Shown here: positions 1 through 8,871 of the stretch, piece after piece
Layout of the letters: every line of letters starts with the position of its first letter
Numbering within the stretch: the first letter of the stretch is position 1
Assembly: GCF_947502895.1 (NCBI RefSeq)
Contig: NZ_CANNBM010000010.1
Span: 1-54,806 of the forward strand
DNA from: an uncultured Sulfitobacter sp.
Lineage (GTDB): Bacteria > Pseudomonadota > Alphaproteobacteria > Rhodobacterales > Rhodobacteraceae
Length of the DNA stretch: 54,806 bases
Reading direction: 5' to 3'
Program-made: the position numbers and the translations under genes
The notes under the pieces: generated by a model
Databases searched by the model: none
What the model was told of the DNA's origin: nothing
The model's input: the letters and a program-made list of their open reading frames with translations, nothing else

Positions 1-77
1 GCGCGCGAAGGATTGTTTTCTGGGCGGTCATATGCTGTCTCTATATTTGAATTTGGCTATATCTATCATGCGATAAA
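1..77. repeat. Terminal overlap of a circular contig (left copy)
   Basis: These 77 bases recur exactly at 54730-54806. The right copy lies inside the 5' end of hemE and its upstream region, so the left copy is the same DNA read again. An exact overlap of an odd k-mer length at both contig ends is the usual mark of a closed circle from a de Bruijn assembler. The true replicon would be about 54,729 bp, and hemE and hemC would be divergent neighbours about 100 bp apart. A biological terminal repeat is possible but less likely. Confidence 0.9.
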
Positions 78-98
78 GCGTGGGGGTTATACAAGAGT

Positions 99-116
99 TG
101 TCAGGTTTAGTTTACA
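99..116. promoter_or_regulatory. PpsR/CrtJ operator in the hemE-hemC spacer
   Basis: TGTCAGGTTTAGTTTACA fits the TGT-N12-ACA palindrome bound by PpsR/CrtJ. It lies 16 bp before the hemC start and about 68 bp from the hemE start (once the circle is closed). This suggests oxygen and light control of these two haem-pathway genes together with the Bchl genes. Confidence 0.75.
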
Positions 117-132
117 CCGTTAGAGATGATTT

Positions 133-1077
133 ATGACATTGAAATTGCCCACTCCCGCCCAACCGCTGATGATCGGCACCCGTGGATCGCCTTTGGCTCT
201 TGCACAAGCACATGAGACGCGTGAGCGTCTGGCCAAAGCGTTCGATTTGCCGTTCGAAGCATTCACGATTGTTGTGATCAAAACGACCGGTGACAAAATC
301 ATCGACCGCCCGCTGAAAGAGATTGGCGGCAAAGGTCTGTTCACGCGCGAGATCGAGGCCGACATGATTGCCGGCAAGATTGATATCGCTGTGCACTCCA
401 TGAAGGACATGCCGACCTTGCAGCCCGAGGGGCTGATCCTTGATACTTATCTGCCGCGCGAAGACGTGCGTGACGCGTTTATCTCGCCCACTGCAAAGTC
501 GCTGGCGGATCTGTCCGCCGGTACGGTGGTGGGGACCTCCAGTCTGCGCCGTCGCGCGCAACTCATGCTGAAACGTTCGGACCTTGAAGTGGTGGAGTTT
601 CGTGGAAACCTGCAAACGCGTTTGATGAAGCTGGATCAGGGAGTAGCTGCCGCAACCTTCCTTGCTATGGCGGGCCTGCGGCGTTTGAAAATGGATGAGG
701 TACCACATACAGCGATCGAGACTGATGTGATGCTGCCCGCCGTGGCGCAAGGTGCCATCGGGATCGAACGACGGGTGGAGGATACCAACGTGGCCGCAAT
801 GTTGGAGGCTATCCACGACACACCCACCGGTCAGCGCCTAGCCGCTGAGCGTTCGTTCCTGCTGGAGCTTGATGGTTCTTGCGAAACACCCATCGCGGGG
901 CTGGCCGAGCTTGACGGCGGTACGCTGCATCTGCGCGGTGAAGTGCTCCGCCCCGATGGATCAGAGGCGTTGAACGACGCCATGAGCTGTCCGATTGAGG
1001 ATGGCGCATTGGCTGGTAAAGAAATGGCGCAAAAGCTGCTGTCCCAAGCTGGCCCTGACTTCTTCGACTGGAGATAG
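133..1077 (+). CDS. hemC: Hydroxymethylbilane synthase (porphobilinogen deaminase)
   Basis: Cytoplasmic enzyme that polymerises four porphobilinogens into hydroxymethylbilane, the linear precursor of all tetrapyrroles. The 314-aa product has the normal family length. Visible signatures are the N-terminal IGTRGSPLALAQ, the VVEFRGNLQTRL region and LDGSCETPIAG, whose Cys carries the dipyrromethane cofactor. The ATG at 133 follows a weak purine-rich ribosome site (GAGATGA) and a PpsR palindrome. It is divergent from hemE across the contig junction. This is normally a housekeeping gene, so its presence on a plasmid-like replicon is notable. No hemB or hemD is present here. Confidence 0.97.
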   Translation: MTLKLPTPAQPLMIGTRGSPLALAQAHETRERLAKAFDLPFEAFTIVVIKTTGDKIIDRPLKEIGGKGLFTREIEADMIAGKIDIAVHSMKDMPTLQPEGLILDTYLPREDVRDAFISPTAKSLADLSAGTVVGTSSLRRRAQLMLKRSDLEVVEFRGNLQTRLMKLDQGVAAATFLAMAGLRRLKMDEVPHTAIETDVMLPAVAQGAIGIERRVEDTNVAAMLEAIHDTPTGQRLAAERSFLLELDGSCETPIAGLAELDGGTLHLRGEVLRPDGSEALNDAMSCPIEDGALAGKEMAQKLLSQAGPDFFDWR

Positions 1078-1146
1078 GAAAAACCGCTTCTCCTTATTCG
1101 GGCGCGGCGGTTGTCTATTTTTTCTGGCTAAAAATACTCTAGTGCT

Positions 1147-1174
1147 CGGCCTGTATTATGCAGGCCGTTTGCGT
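1147..1174 (+). terminator. Probable terminator after hemC
   Basis: CGGCCTG at 1147-1153 pairs with CAGGCCG at 1161-1167 across a 7-base loop and is followed by TTTGCGTTTT. It lies 70 bp past the hemC stop. A weaker hairpin (AACCGC 1082-1087 with GCGGTT 1107-1112, then a T-run) lies just upstream. Confidence 0.55.
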
Positions 1175-1184
1175 TTTAGCAGCG

Positions 1185-1229
1185 CAAAAAAATACCCCAA
1201 AGCCCTGACACTATATTGGGACTTTGGGG
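1185..1229 (-). terminator. Probable terminator of the bchF-to-hemA operon
   Basis: Read on the minus strand, CCCCAAAG (1229-1222) pairs with CTTTGGGG (1202-1195), followed by TATTTTTTTG. The position just beyond the hemA stop and the strong T-run fit a Rho-independent end for the long minus-strand block. It is convergent with the hemC terminator. Confidence 0.75.
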
Positions 1230-1260
1230 ATCAATTGTGCATTACAGTTTCTGAAATACT

Positions 1261-2475
1261 CTAGGCGACAGCATGGCTCACGGCGCACTGTTTCCAAAGA
1301 TGGCTCAGCGCGTTTACCAGATGTTCGATATCCGCGTCCGTGTGCAGGGGCGAGGGGGTAAAGCGCAAACGCTCGGTTCCTTTTGGCACGGTCGGATAGT
1401 TGATGGGCTGCACATAGATATCCCATTCGTTCATCAGATAATCCGCTAGCATCCGTGTTTTGACAGGATCTTTGATCATCACCGGGATGATGTGAGACTC
1501 GTTCATCAGATGTGGAATACCGGCACGGTCCAGACGGTCACGCAATTTGGCGACCTGGGTCTGATGGCGCGTCCGCTCGTCGTTGGATGTTTTCAGGTGC
1601 ATAATCGAGGCACGTGCAGCCGCCGCTACGGCAGGGGGCAGGGCGGTGGTAAAGATAAACCCGCTGGCAAAACTGCGGATGAAATCGCACAGCGCGGCGG
1701 AACCCGTGATATAGCCACCGACAACGCCATAGGCTTTGCCCAATGTGCCTTCGATCAGGGTAATCCGATCAGCAAGACCTTCACGTTCGGAAATGCCACC
1801 ACCGCGTGGACCATAAAGGCCAACGGCGTGTACTTCGTCCAGATATGTCATGGCGCCGTATTTTTCGGCTACCTCGACAATCTCGCGCATCGGGCAGATA
1901 TCACCGTCCATGGAATAGACGCTCTCGAATGCGACGATTTTTGGCACGTTGGCAGGCAGTGCAGCCAGTTTGGCCTCAAGGTCTGCAAAGTCGTTATGTT
2001 TCCAGATCACTTTTTTCGCTTTTGAGTGGCGGATGCCCTCAATCATGCTGGCGTGGTTGCCGCTGTCTGACAGGATCACACAGTTTTCCAGACGCGAGCC
2101 GAGGCATGACAGTGCCGCCCAGTTGGAGACGTAGCCCGATGTGAACAGCAGCGCAGCCTCTTTGCCATGCAAGTCGGCCAGCTCGGCCTCAAGCAGCAAG
2201 TGGTCGTGGTTGGTGCCGGAAATGTTGCGTGTGCCGCCCGCGCCCGTGCCTGTGCGCTGAACCGCTTCGCACATGGCGGCGATCGTCAGCGGGTTCTGAC
2301 CCATTCCCAGATAGTCATTGCTGCACCAGACCGTCACATCGCGCTTTTCGCCCTCGACGTGGTTCGACGCATGAGGGAATTTGCCCGCCTTGCGTTCAAG
2401 TTCGGCGAAGTAGCGGTAGTTGCCATCAGACTTCAATTGATCGATCTGTTCGTTAAATAGTGCGTCAAAGTTCAT
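1261..2475 (-). CDS. hemA: 5-aminolevulinate synthase
   Basis: PLP enzyme that condenses glycine and succinyl-CoA to 5-aminolevulinate (Shemin pathway), the entry point for haem and Bchl in alphaproteobacteria. It is 404 aa from the ATG at 2475 (MNFDALFNEQ); an upstream in-frame start would add 20 unlike residues. The PLP lysine is in TLGKAYG, and the SNDYLGMG motif is near the N-terminus. The start overlaps the end of puhE by 11 bp, so the two are translationally coupled. It is the last gene of the minus-strand block and ends at a good terminator. Many relatives carry a second ALA synthase elsewhere in the genome. Confidence 0.97.
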   Translation of the reverse strand: MNFDALFNEQIDQLKSDGNYRYFAELERKAGKFPHASNHVEGEKRDVTVWCSNDYLGMGQNPLTIAAMCEAVQRTGTGAGGTRNISGTNHDHLLLEAELADLHGKEAALLFTSGYVSNWAALSCLGSRLENCVILSDSGNHASMIEGIRHSKAKKVIWKHNDFADLEAKLAALPANVPKIVAFESVYSMDGDICPMREIVEVAEKYGAMTYLDEVHAVGLYGPRGGGISEREGLADRITLIEGTLGKAYGVVGGYITGSAALCDFIRSFASGFIFTTALPPAVAAAARASIMHLKTSNDERTRHQTQVAKLRDRLDRAGIPHLMNESHIIPVMIKDPVKTRMLADYLMNEWDIYVQPINYPTVPKGTERLRFTPSPLHTDADIEHLVNALSHLWKQCAVSHAVA

Positions 2476-3265
2476 TGGTTTGGTCCTGTCTTGAAGTCGT
2501 AGAGTCGGGCAGCATCCAGCGCCACAGTTTGGCATCGGGCAGCGGCACTACCATCAACCAATGTTCCAAAGCGGCAAGAACCGCGAGGGCTGTGAGCAAA
2601 GAAAACCCGACCGTTGTGGCGTGAGTTTCGGCGGAGAGGAGACGTTCTGCAAAGAAGGCAGCAGAGACGCTTAGGAAAGTGACACCGATCGGGAAAGCCA
2701 TCGTGATGGGGCCGCGGCGGAAATAGGATTTAATGTGATCCAGCGGGGTTGGCACAAATTCTGTATTAATGCGCGGAACGCCGAAGAAGAGGTTTAGTTT
2801 GGCCGAGATGCGGGCCACGAATAGAATGATGTAAGTCCATAGCCCAACAGTGTTTTCAGCATGTGCAGCAATCATAACGACTGCCATCAATGTGCCTGCC
2901 AACAACAATTCGTGACGCGAGATTGTATCCCACGCGCGGGCGAACCGTGCATACCCTGTGAGGTTTTCGGGGCAGGGGCGTCGTTCGGGGCCGGTGATAA
3001 TACCGGACAGAAAGGCCAGTTCGACCCAGCCCCAGATCAGTAAAACCGAAACGAAAGCGATATAAGCGTTCGTCACTGTCATTTCCTGTGAACTTATCCA
3101 AAGCCCTGCAAAGCCGAGCGCGAAAAGAGGCACCGACATAAACACGTTGCGCCCGTGCGCCACTTGATCGCCAGCGTCGGCCCGCCGCACGATCAGCAGA
3201 ATTGCCCCGGTGAAAAACCACCAGGCAAATAATGCGATCAATGCTGCGGTCCAAGCTGTTGTCAT
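2465..3265 (-). CDS. puhE: Photosynthetic complex assembly protein PuhE
   Basis: Multi-span inner-membrane protein of 266 aa, from the family found next to hemA and the puh genes in purple bacteria and linked to RC-LH1 assembly. Several hydrophobic segments are visible, the first at about residues 5-25 (ALIALFAWWFFTGAILL). A conserved central part contains GPERRPCPENL. The start overlaps the acsF stop by one base (TGATG), and the end overlaps hemA. The name rests on context, size and membrane pattern. The molecular mechanism is not known. Confidence 0.85.
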   Translation of the reverse strand: MTTAWTAALIALFAWWFFTGAILLIVRRADAGDQVAHGRNVFMSVPLFALGFAGLWISSQEMTVTNAYIAFVSVLLIWGWVELAFLSGIITGPERRPCPENLTGYARFARAWDTISRHELLLAGTLMAVVMIAAHAENTVGLWTYIILFVARISAKLNLFFGVPRINTEFVPTPLDHIKSYFRRGPITMAFPIGVTFLSVSAAFFAERLLSAETHATTVGFSLLTALAVLAALEHWLMVVPLPDAKLWRWMLPDSTTSRQDQTNEL

Positions 3266-4410
3266 CAGTAGGCTGGCTTCATAACAGGGCTGGCGGGGAC
3301 TTCGTTTTTGATTGCGGGGATCGTGTAGAGTGCAACAAAGGCATAGGTCGCTTTTGCCATTCCGCCCAAACGCTGGATCGTACCGCCAATGCCGCCGCGC
3401 GCCTTGCCTTCGGCCACCTGACGGGAGGCTTCTTCCATGCGGTCAAGGTTGGGGCGCCAGCGGGGGTGGTCAATGTCGAGCGTCATCGGAAACACCTGCT
3501 TGGAGATGTCGGAGGTCTTGCGAAAGACTTCCTGACCGTACCACGTGGTATCCACACCCAATGCGTCATGGAATAAAGGGCGCTGGTGGTCACGCACCCA
3601 CATGGTTGAAAATACAGCCGTGAGGAAAAACTTGATCCAAAGCTTGTTCACAAAGGATTCGGTCAATTTAGGGTCTGTTTTCAGCAGCAGCGCAAAGGCT
3701 TCGCCGTGGGAAAACTCGTCATTGCACCATTCGCGGAACCAGCCGAAAATCGGGTGGAACTGCTTGTCCGGGTTCTGCTCAAGGTGGCGGTAGATCGTGA
3801 TATAGCGGGCATAGCCGATCTTTTCGGACAGATACGTGGCGTAGTAGATAAATTTGGGGCGGAAGTACGTGTACTTCTTTTGCTGGGTCAGGAACCCGAG
3901 GTTCACGCGGATGCCTGCCTCGCGCAGCGCATCGTTGATAAAGCCAGCATGACGCGCTTCGTCGCGGGCCATCAGCTGGAACAGTTGCGTGATATCGGCG
4001 TTTGAGCCGCGACGCTTCATTTCCTTATACAGCACGCAGCCCGAAAATTCGGCGGTACAGCTTGAGATCAGAAAGTCGATGAACTCGGCACGCAGCTTTG
4101 GCTCCATTCCGTCCCAATCAACGGTGCCCCATTTTTCCGTTTTCTTGAAATGGCCCTTGTTCGGGTCGGCGGCCATTGCGGCGATCATCTTGTCCCAGTC
4201 TTCGCGCACGGGGGTCACGTCGATGGCGTCCATCTCGTCAAAATCGGTGGTGTAGAAACGCGGGGTCAGCAGGGTGTTCTGCATGGCCACTTCGGTTGCC
4301 TGTTCTGATGTAATCATGCCCGTGTCCAGCGCGTCCTGCGCTGCAATCGCCTCTTCGGCGGTATCGGCATAGGCGGAGTGTGACGGCGTCGGTTTGGTTT
4401 GTACGTTCAT
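3265..4410 (-). CDS. acsF: Mg-protoporphyrin IX monomethyl ester oxidative cyclase (aerobic, di-iron)
   Basis: Forms the isocyclic E ring of Bchl using O2 and gives divinyl protochlorophyllide. The 381-aa protein has the ferritin-like di-iron pattern, seen in MARDEARHAGF and the later FSHGEAFALL region. No anaerobic BchE is present in the window, so Bchl made from this cluster depends on oxygen, as expected in aerobic anoxygenic phototrophs. It overlaps the upstream orf98 by 4 bp and puhE by 1 bp, which makes it part of the puh assembly operon. Confidence 0.96.
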   Translation of the reverse strand: MNVQTKPTPSHSAYADTAEEAIAAQDALDTGMITSEQATEVAMQNTLLTPRFYTTDFDEMDAIDVTPVREDWDKMIAAMAADPNKGHFKKTEKWGTVDWDGMEPKLRAEFIDFLISSCTAEFSGCVLYKEMKRRGSNADITQLFQLMARDEARHAGFINDALREAGIRVNLGFLTQQKKYTYFRPKFIYYATYLSEKIGYARYITIYRHLEQNPDKQFHPIFGWFREWCNDEFSHGEAFALLLKTDPKLTESFVNKLWIKFFLTAVFSTMWVRDHQRPLFHDALGVDTTWYGQEVFRKTSDISKQVFPMTLDIDHPRWRPNLDRMEEASRQVAEGKARGGIGGTIQRLGGMAKATYAFVALYTIPAIKNEVPASPVMKPAY

Positions 4411-4703
4411 GACATCACCTCGTCAGAAAAGGAAAACTCACAGAGCTCCATAAATTCGAAATCACCTGTGGCGCGCGTCCAAAGACGCTCAATCGCGCTG
4501 GCGCGGGTGATTGTTGCGATCCGCTCTTCGACGACCATCTCACCGTAGGGGGCCATGATCTCGGCACCGTGCACCAGCACGCTGTCACCGGGGTTAATCA
4601 CAGCACCGTTCAGGAATTTGACGTGTGCAGAAAGCTCTTCAAACCGGTGCGAAATCGTGACCTCGCAGGGGGCTTGTTCGCGGGTTCGTGTAAGTAGTCC
4701 CAT
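4407..4703 (-). CDS. Small conserved protein between puhC and acsF (orf98)
   Basis: A soluble-looking 98-aa protein with no transmembrane segment. It includes EVTISHRFEELSAHVKF and GDSVLVHGAEIMAPYGEMVV, which suggests a small beta-rich domain. It overlaps acsF by 4 bp (ATGA) and lies 40 bp after puhC, so it is co-translated with the cyclase. I recognise it only as a PGC-associated unknown. A role in cyclase function or complex assembly is an inference from position. It could occupy the slot of the small puhD gene of other clusters, but it lacks a membrane span. Confidence 0.75.
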   Translation of the reverse strand: MGLLTRTREQAPCEVTISHRFEELSAHVKFLNGAVINPGDSVLVHGAEIMAPYGEMVVEERIATITRASAIERLWTRATGDFEFMELCEFSFSDEVMS

Positions 4704-4743
4704 GGTATTCAGTCCCTTGAATAATGGCTGTCGAAAGTGTGGA

Positions 4744-5211
4744 TCAATCTAGCAGGCTGGCGAAGGCTGCTATGTTGTCGGGGCCGTAGCCGATGAGCTC
4801 GAGCGCCCAACCGGTTGTATCGTCGAGGATATCAATGCGCCCGTTCTCGCGGCGCACGATGCGGAATGGCGCGGCGGGGTCGGCGCGTTGAACCTTGCGT
4901 TCACGCATCATGGCAACCCATACCACGTCGATGAAACCCGCCTTGTTGCGGGTGGAGTTGGCAATCTCTGTGCCGTTTGCATCCAAAACCTGTATACCAA
5001 AATTTCTGTCACCTTCAAAGGTAACACTGCGCTCAGTAACGATTTTATCCAGTGTTGGCAGACCCGTACGGGGCATATCGGTGATGCGCGCATAAGAGAC
5101 GAGTGCCAGAGAAGCGAGCATCAGGGCAAACATGCCCTGAACCAGAATACGCGGGACCATGTCCTTGTCGCGTGCTTTCATTTGACGGGCGAGGGGGGAT
5201 GTAAGGCTCAT
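4744..5211 (-). CDS. puhC: Photosynthetic complex assembly protein PuhC
   Basis: A 155-aa membrane-anchored protein with one N-terminal hydrophobic helix (about residues 20-43, MVPRILVQGMFALMLASLAL) and a periplasmic domain. In Rhodobacter, PuhC is needed for normal RC-LH1 amounts and organisation. It starts 5 bp after the puhB stop. The TERSVTFEGD and GRIDILDDTTG segments fit the family. The call rests on order (puhA-B-C), size and topology. Confidence 0.88.
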   Translation of the reverse strand: MSLTSPLARQMKARDKDMVPRILVQGMFALMLASLALVSYARITDMPRTGLPTLDKIVTERSVTFEGDRNFGIQVLDANGTEIANSTRNKAGFIDVVWVAMMRERKVQRADPAAPFRIVRRENGRIDILDDTTGWALELIGYGPDNIAAFASLLD

Positions 5212-5216
5212 ATCAA

Positions 5217-5861
5217 TTACTCTGCTGCAACGGCGTTGGGCGCACTTTGCGCTGGGTCAATCTTTGAGATTTTTGGCGTGTGAACGCGTGTCTCTGCGGC
5301 TTCGGCAAAGATCGCGGCCACTTTGGCCACATTTTCGATCCCGCGGAAGGACGGCTGCGCGCGGGCAAAGACCCAAGGACGCGTGTGCGGCCATGTCATC
5401 AGATAGGAAATACGCGTGTCGTCAATCAGCTCAAAGCTGAGCGTGCCACTGCCGGATTTGCGCGCTTGCACAGCGGCGTTGCCAATACAGACATAGGGCA
5501 GATTGAGCGTCATGGTGAGGGCCGCACCAATCCGCATCGCGGCGCGCTTGTTGGTGAGTGTGTAAACCGTAGAGCGGGCCTGAACATAGGCCATCACATA
5601 GATCACCGCACATGCGAGCGCGCAGGCCAGCATGAGTGGCACGGCGTGCCCGATGGCGGTGGAAAGCGGCACGGAGGTGGAGGACACCCCCGCGCGCCAG
5701 ATTGCTAGCACCACAAAATACCCGATAATCCAATGCATTTTCCAGGCCTCTATGGCCAGACGCATGGGTTTCGGTGCGCCCTGCCACAGGATATGTTCAT
5801 CCGCGGGCAGTGCTTCGGGTAGGCCGTGAACGGGCTCGAATTTGAAATCGTCGTGGTGCAT
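5217..5861 (-). CDS. puhB: Reaction-centre assembly protein PuhB
   Basis: A 214-aa inner-membrane protein with a PH-like domain, known in Rhodobacter as a reaction-centre assembly factor. It begins with the PuhB-type LPADEHILWQGAPKP segment and then has about three hydrophobic stretches (near residues 40-58, 75-95 and further on). The start at 5861 follows a GGGG-rich ribosome site (CCAGGGGACACGACA). It lies 62 bp after puhA, separated by a strong hairpin. Confidence 0.9.
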   Translation of the reverse strand: MHHDDFKFEPVHGLPEALPADEHILWQGAPKPMRLAIEAWKMHWIIGYFVVLAIWRAGVSSTSVPLSTAIGHAVPLMLACALACAVIYVMAYVQARSTVYTLTNKRAAMRIGAALTMTLNLPYVCIGNAAVQARKSGSGTLSFELIDDTRISYLMTWPHTRPWVFARAQPSFRGIENVAKVAAIFAEAAETRVHTPKISKIDPAQSAPNAVAAE

Positions 5862-5883
5862 TGTCGTGTCCCCTGGAATGGTT

Positions 5884-5911
5884 GCCGGGCGGGTTGGCTA
5901 AAACGCCCGGC
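5884..5911 (-). promoter_or_regulatory. Intercistronic hairpin between puhA and puhB
   Basis: GCCGGGCG at 5884-5891 is the exact inverted complement of CGCCCGGC at 5904-5911, with a 12-base loop. No T-run follows on the minus strand. An mRNA-stabilising or attenuating stem that keeps puhA transcript above puhB is more likely than a terminator. Confidence 0.65.
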
Positions 5912-5923
5912 TGTTGTTGTTTC

Positions 5924-6697
5924 TTACAGCTTTGGCTCTTCGCGTTTCGGGTCGGCGTACATGGTGCCGCCGCCGTAGTAGGCCATGATTTTCTCTTCCT
6001 CGAGCAGCGTGATTTCGCCCTTGGATTTGATGCCTGGTACGGATGCGAAGTGCGTCCCGTAGATCGAGCGAACGGCAACACGATCGGACTTGATGCGTGC
6101 AAAGTTCGCAGGGATCAGTGCTGTTTTGCCTGAGCCTTCCGGGTTCAGATCAACGGTGAGGTAGCGCACGTACTGCTCTGGCACGTCGATCCACATGTCG
6201 CTGACGCGGCCCACAACTTCGCCGTCACCCGCCACGACAGGTTTGCCGCGCGGGTCGGTACCTGCCGAAATCGTGAACTCTTCCAGCATGCTCATCGGCT
6301 GGATTTTGGCATGGCCGTGGGCATCAAGCTCGGGATGATCCTCACGCGGGGCCCATGACGCAGGGCCAACACCATCGGCCATCGGATCGCCTGTTGGCAC
6401 GAAAGGAGAACCAGCCGCTTTGCTGGTCTGCTCCAGTGCCAGATCGGCACGGTCGCCACGCTGGCCCGATGGGACAGTCAGCTCACCGCGGCCATCGCGC
6501 AGGTGGAAGGTCTTGTCTTTTGGAACGGGAAACGGCCCTTGGTTCGGGGCAACTTCGCCATCGTCGGTTTGTAAAGGATAACCTTCGCGCATGTTCTCTG
6601 TTTGCAGGTAGTAAACCAGCCCGGCAAAAAAGATCCAGAACAGCCAGATTGCGGCGCTCGCTAGATCGAAGTTACCAAAAAATTCTGTGCCAACCAT
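5924..6697 (-). CDS. puhA: Photosynthetic reaction centre H subunit
   Basis: A 257-aa H subunit that caps the cytoplasmic side of the L/M core and shapes proton delivery to QB. It has the usual single N-terminal membrane helix (about residues 11-31, ASAAIWLFWIFFAGLVYYLQ) followed by TENMREGYPLQ. A large cytoplasmic PRC-barrel domain contains GEVVGRVSDMWIDVPEQ. It sits 27 bp after lhaA, in the standard lhaA-puhA order. Confidence 0.98.
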   Translation of the reverse strand: MVGTEFFGNFDLASAAIWLFWIFFAGLVYYLQTENMREGYPLQTDDGEVAPNQGPFPVPKDKTFHLRDGRGELTVPSGQRGDRADLALEQTSKAAGSPFVPTGDPMADGVGPASWAPREDHPELDAHGHAKIQPMSMLEEFTISAGTDPRGKPVVAGDGEVVGRVSDMWIDVPEQYVRYLTVDLNPEGSGKTALIPANFARIKSDRVAVRSIYGTHFASVPGIKSKGEITLLEEEKIMAYYGGGTMYADPKREEPKL

Positions 6698-6724
6698 TGG
6701 GGGGTCCTCCGTGTGGTGTTGTGT

Positions 6725-8158
6725 TCAAGTAGGGAAATCGGCAAGACCAATAGGTCCTGCTTTGGTGGGTGCCGGTGTGCGGGTCCGTACCAATGGGCCC
6801 ACCGCAATCAGCGTCGCAAAGAGTAGTAAGATCTCGATGTGGTAAACCACCGAGTAACCTGTTGTGGCATTCTGCATGCCAGGGCCGAATGTGCCTGCCA
6901 TGGCTGCCGAATTTATAACGTCGCGCAGTGCGCCGCCCACAAAGATGGACAAGCCTGCCGCTGTTGCCTGTGCAGCACCCCATGCGCCAAGGGCCAGCCC
7001 CTTGCCCGCAAGCGATCCCGTCTCGAGCGTCATGGCAGATGTCAGTGTGGAGATGGCAAAAAGGCCAGAGCCGAGACCGATGCCGAAGGCACCCGCAAAG
7101 AACAACACGCCGCTGTCGAGAGGGGCGGCAAAGATCACGGCACTGAAAGCAACCAGCCCGATCAGGACACCGCGTGCGGCCATCAAATGCGGGTTCATCC
7201 CCGATCTGAGCCAGCGCGCGGCAAAAGCAAATCCGATCAACGCGCCCACGGACCACATCGCAGTCAGCAACGTGGTGGCCGAAACAGAGAGCCCGAGCAC
7301 TTCGCCGCCATAAGGCTCTAGCAGCACATCCTGCATGTTGAATGCCAGCGTGCCGAGGAAGACAACAACCAGCAAACGGGGGGCGGAATTTCCGGTTGTC
7401 AGATCACGCCATGCATCGGCAAAAGAGGGTTTGGCCGCCTCACGCTCGGCGCGGGTCATCGGGTTGACGCGCTCTTGCTTCCATAGGGCTATGACGTTCA
7501 AAACGATGGTCATAACTGCAGCACCCTGCACAACCTGAATAAGACGAAGCTGGCTGAAATCTTTGAGCAATGTGCCGATTACAATCGCCGCAACGGCCAT
7601 ACCGACCAGCAGCATAACATAGAGAAGGGCGACCACCTGTGGCCGTGTCTCGTCCGTGGCGCGATCCGCGGCAAGGGCAAGGCCTGCCGTTTGGGTCATA
7701 TGCATGCCCAGACCTGTCAGCAAAAATGCAAGTGCTGCACCGACTTCGCCCGCCCACGTAGGACCAACGGCTTGGTCCCCAGTTAACAGCAGCAAACCGA
7801 AGGGCATAATGGCGAAGCCCCCGAACTGCCACAGGCTGCCGAACCAGAGGTAGGGAATACGCTTCCACCCGATCGCGGAACGGTATGTGTCCGAGCGGAA
7901 CCCCAGTAGCGCGCGGAAAGGTGCGACCAGCACGGGAATGGCAATCATGATCGCAACGATCCATGCCATCACGCCCAGCTCGACGATCATCACACGGTTG
8001 AGCGTACCCAGCAGCATCACCGATGCCATACCGACCGAGACCTGAAACAGCGACATGCGCAGCAACTGGTTCAGCGGTAACTGTTCACTTACCGCGTCCG
8101 AGAACGGCAGCGAGCGCAGCGTGAGCGCCATCAGGCCTTTCTTGGTCGGGATCATCAT
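6725..8158 (-). CDS. lhaA: LH1 assembly protein LhaA (PucC/BCH2-type MFS transporter)
   Basis: A 477-aa protein with about 12 membrane spans from the BCH2 branch of the major facilitator superfamily. The N-terminal region holds the family segment RMSLFQVSVGMASVMLLGTL, and GFRSDTYRSAIGWKRIPYLW lies in the first cytoplasmic loop. Family members help insert or assemble light-harvesting complexes and may handle Bchl. It lies between bchM (4-bp overlap) and puhA, the classic lhaA position. A paralogue (bch2) is at 21864. Confidence 0.93.
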   Translation of the reverse strand: MMIPTKKGLMALTLRSLPFSDAVSEQLPLNQLLRMSLFQVSVGMASVMLLGTLNRVMIVELGVMAWIVAIMIAIPVLVAPFRALLGFRSDTYRSAIGWKRIPYLWFGSLWQFGGFAIMPFGLLLLTGDQAVGPTWAGEVGAALAFLLTGLGMHMTQTAGLALAADRATDETRPQVVALLYVMLLVGMAVAAIVIGTLLKDFSQLRLIQVVQGAAVMTIVLNVIALWKQERVNPMTRAEREAAKPSFADAWRDLTTGNSAPRLLVVVFLGTLAFNMQDVLLEPYGGEVLGLSVSATTLLTAMWSVGALIGFAFAARWLRSGMNPHLMAARGVLIGLVAFSAVIFAAPLDSGVLFFAGAFGIGLGSGLFAISTLTSAMTLETGSLAGKGLALGAWGAAQATAAGLSIFVGGALRDVINSAAMAGTFGPGMQNATTGYSVVYHIEILLLFATLIAVGPLVRTRTPAPTKAGPIGLADFPT

Positions 8159-8871
8159 GCGGAAAACTCCAACGCGGCGGAGAAATAGAACCCTGATTTC
8201 ACGCGGCGAATTTCGCGCAGACGACCCACGGGCAATTTTGCGGCAATCGCAGTAGGATTATGCGGGATCATCACCGGAGAACGGTCGCGGCGCGGGGCCA
8301 GTTTGCCCAGACGCCAGAACGCCATGAGTAGCGGCGTGCGCGGTGCCACCGTAAAGATCATCTTGCCCGACAGGCGCGGTGCGATACCACCCAATATACG
8401 GGCGATATCATCGGCGGTGTAATAAATCAGGCTGTCCATCGCGACGATATGGTCGAAGTGCCCCAGCGCGGGGTCCAGCATATCACCGTCTGAAAATGTC
8501 ACGCGGCGCGCCACGGCATCGGGCGTCCGTTTGCGCGCGATCTCGACCAGTTGGGGTGAGATGTCGACACCGACAACCTGCGCCCCACGTGCCGCCAGCT
8601 CAAACGCCAGCGCACCAGTGCCGCAGCCCGCATCAAGGATACGCGCACCGCGTAAATCATCGGGCAGGCTGGATACGATTAGCGCCCGCATTTCATCCCG
8701 GCCCGCACGCACCGTGGCACGGATGCCAGACACAGGTGCGTCCGATGTCAAACGCTCCCAAGTCTTGGTTGCGGTGCTGTCGAAATACGTCTCGACCCTG
8801 TCACGCGTGGTGGCATAGGCAGCTGACGTTTTCGGCCGTTCCGAATATATGCGGGTGCCGTCAGCCATCAA
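8155..8871 (-). CDS. bchM: Mg-protoporphyrin IX O-methyltransferase
   Basis: SAM-dependent methyltransferase that esterifies the ring-C propionate of Mg-protoporphyrin IX, directly before the AcsF step. It is 238 aa with SAM motif I at ILDAGCGTGALAFEL and VVGVDIS as the following strand. It overlaps bchL upstream and lhaA downstream by 4 bp each, which indicates tight translational coupling. Confidence 0.96.
   Translation of the reverse strand: MMADGTRIYSERPKTSAAYATTRDRVETYFDSTATKTWERLTSDAPVSGIRATVRAGRDEMRALIVSSLPDDLRGARILDAGCGTGALAFELAARGAQVVGVDISPQLVEIARKRTPDAVARRVTFSDGDMLDPALGHFDHIVAMDSLIYYTADDIARILGGIAPRLSGKMIFTVAPRTPLLMAFWRLGKLAPRRDRSPVMIPHNPTAIAAKLPVGRLREIRRVKSGFYFSAALEFSA

Noticed and set aside
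1..77. The terminal 77-bp repeat as a linear-plasmid or phage-type terminal redundancy
   Set aside because: The exact odd length, direct orientation and placement within the hemE 5' end fit assembly overlap of a circle better.
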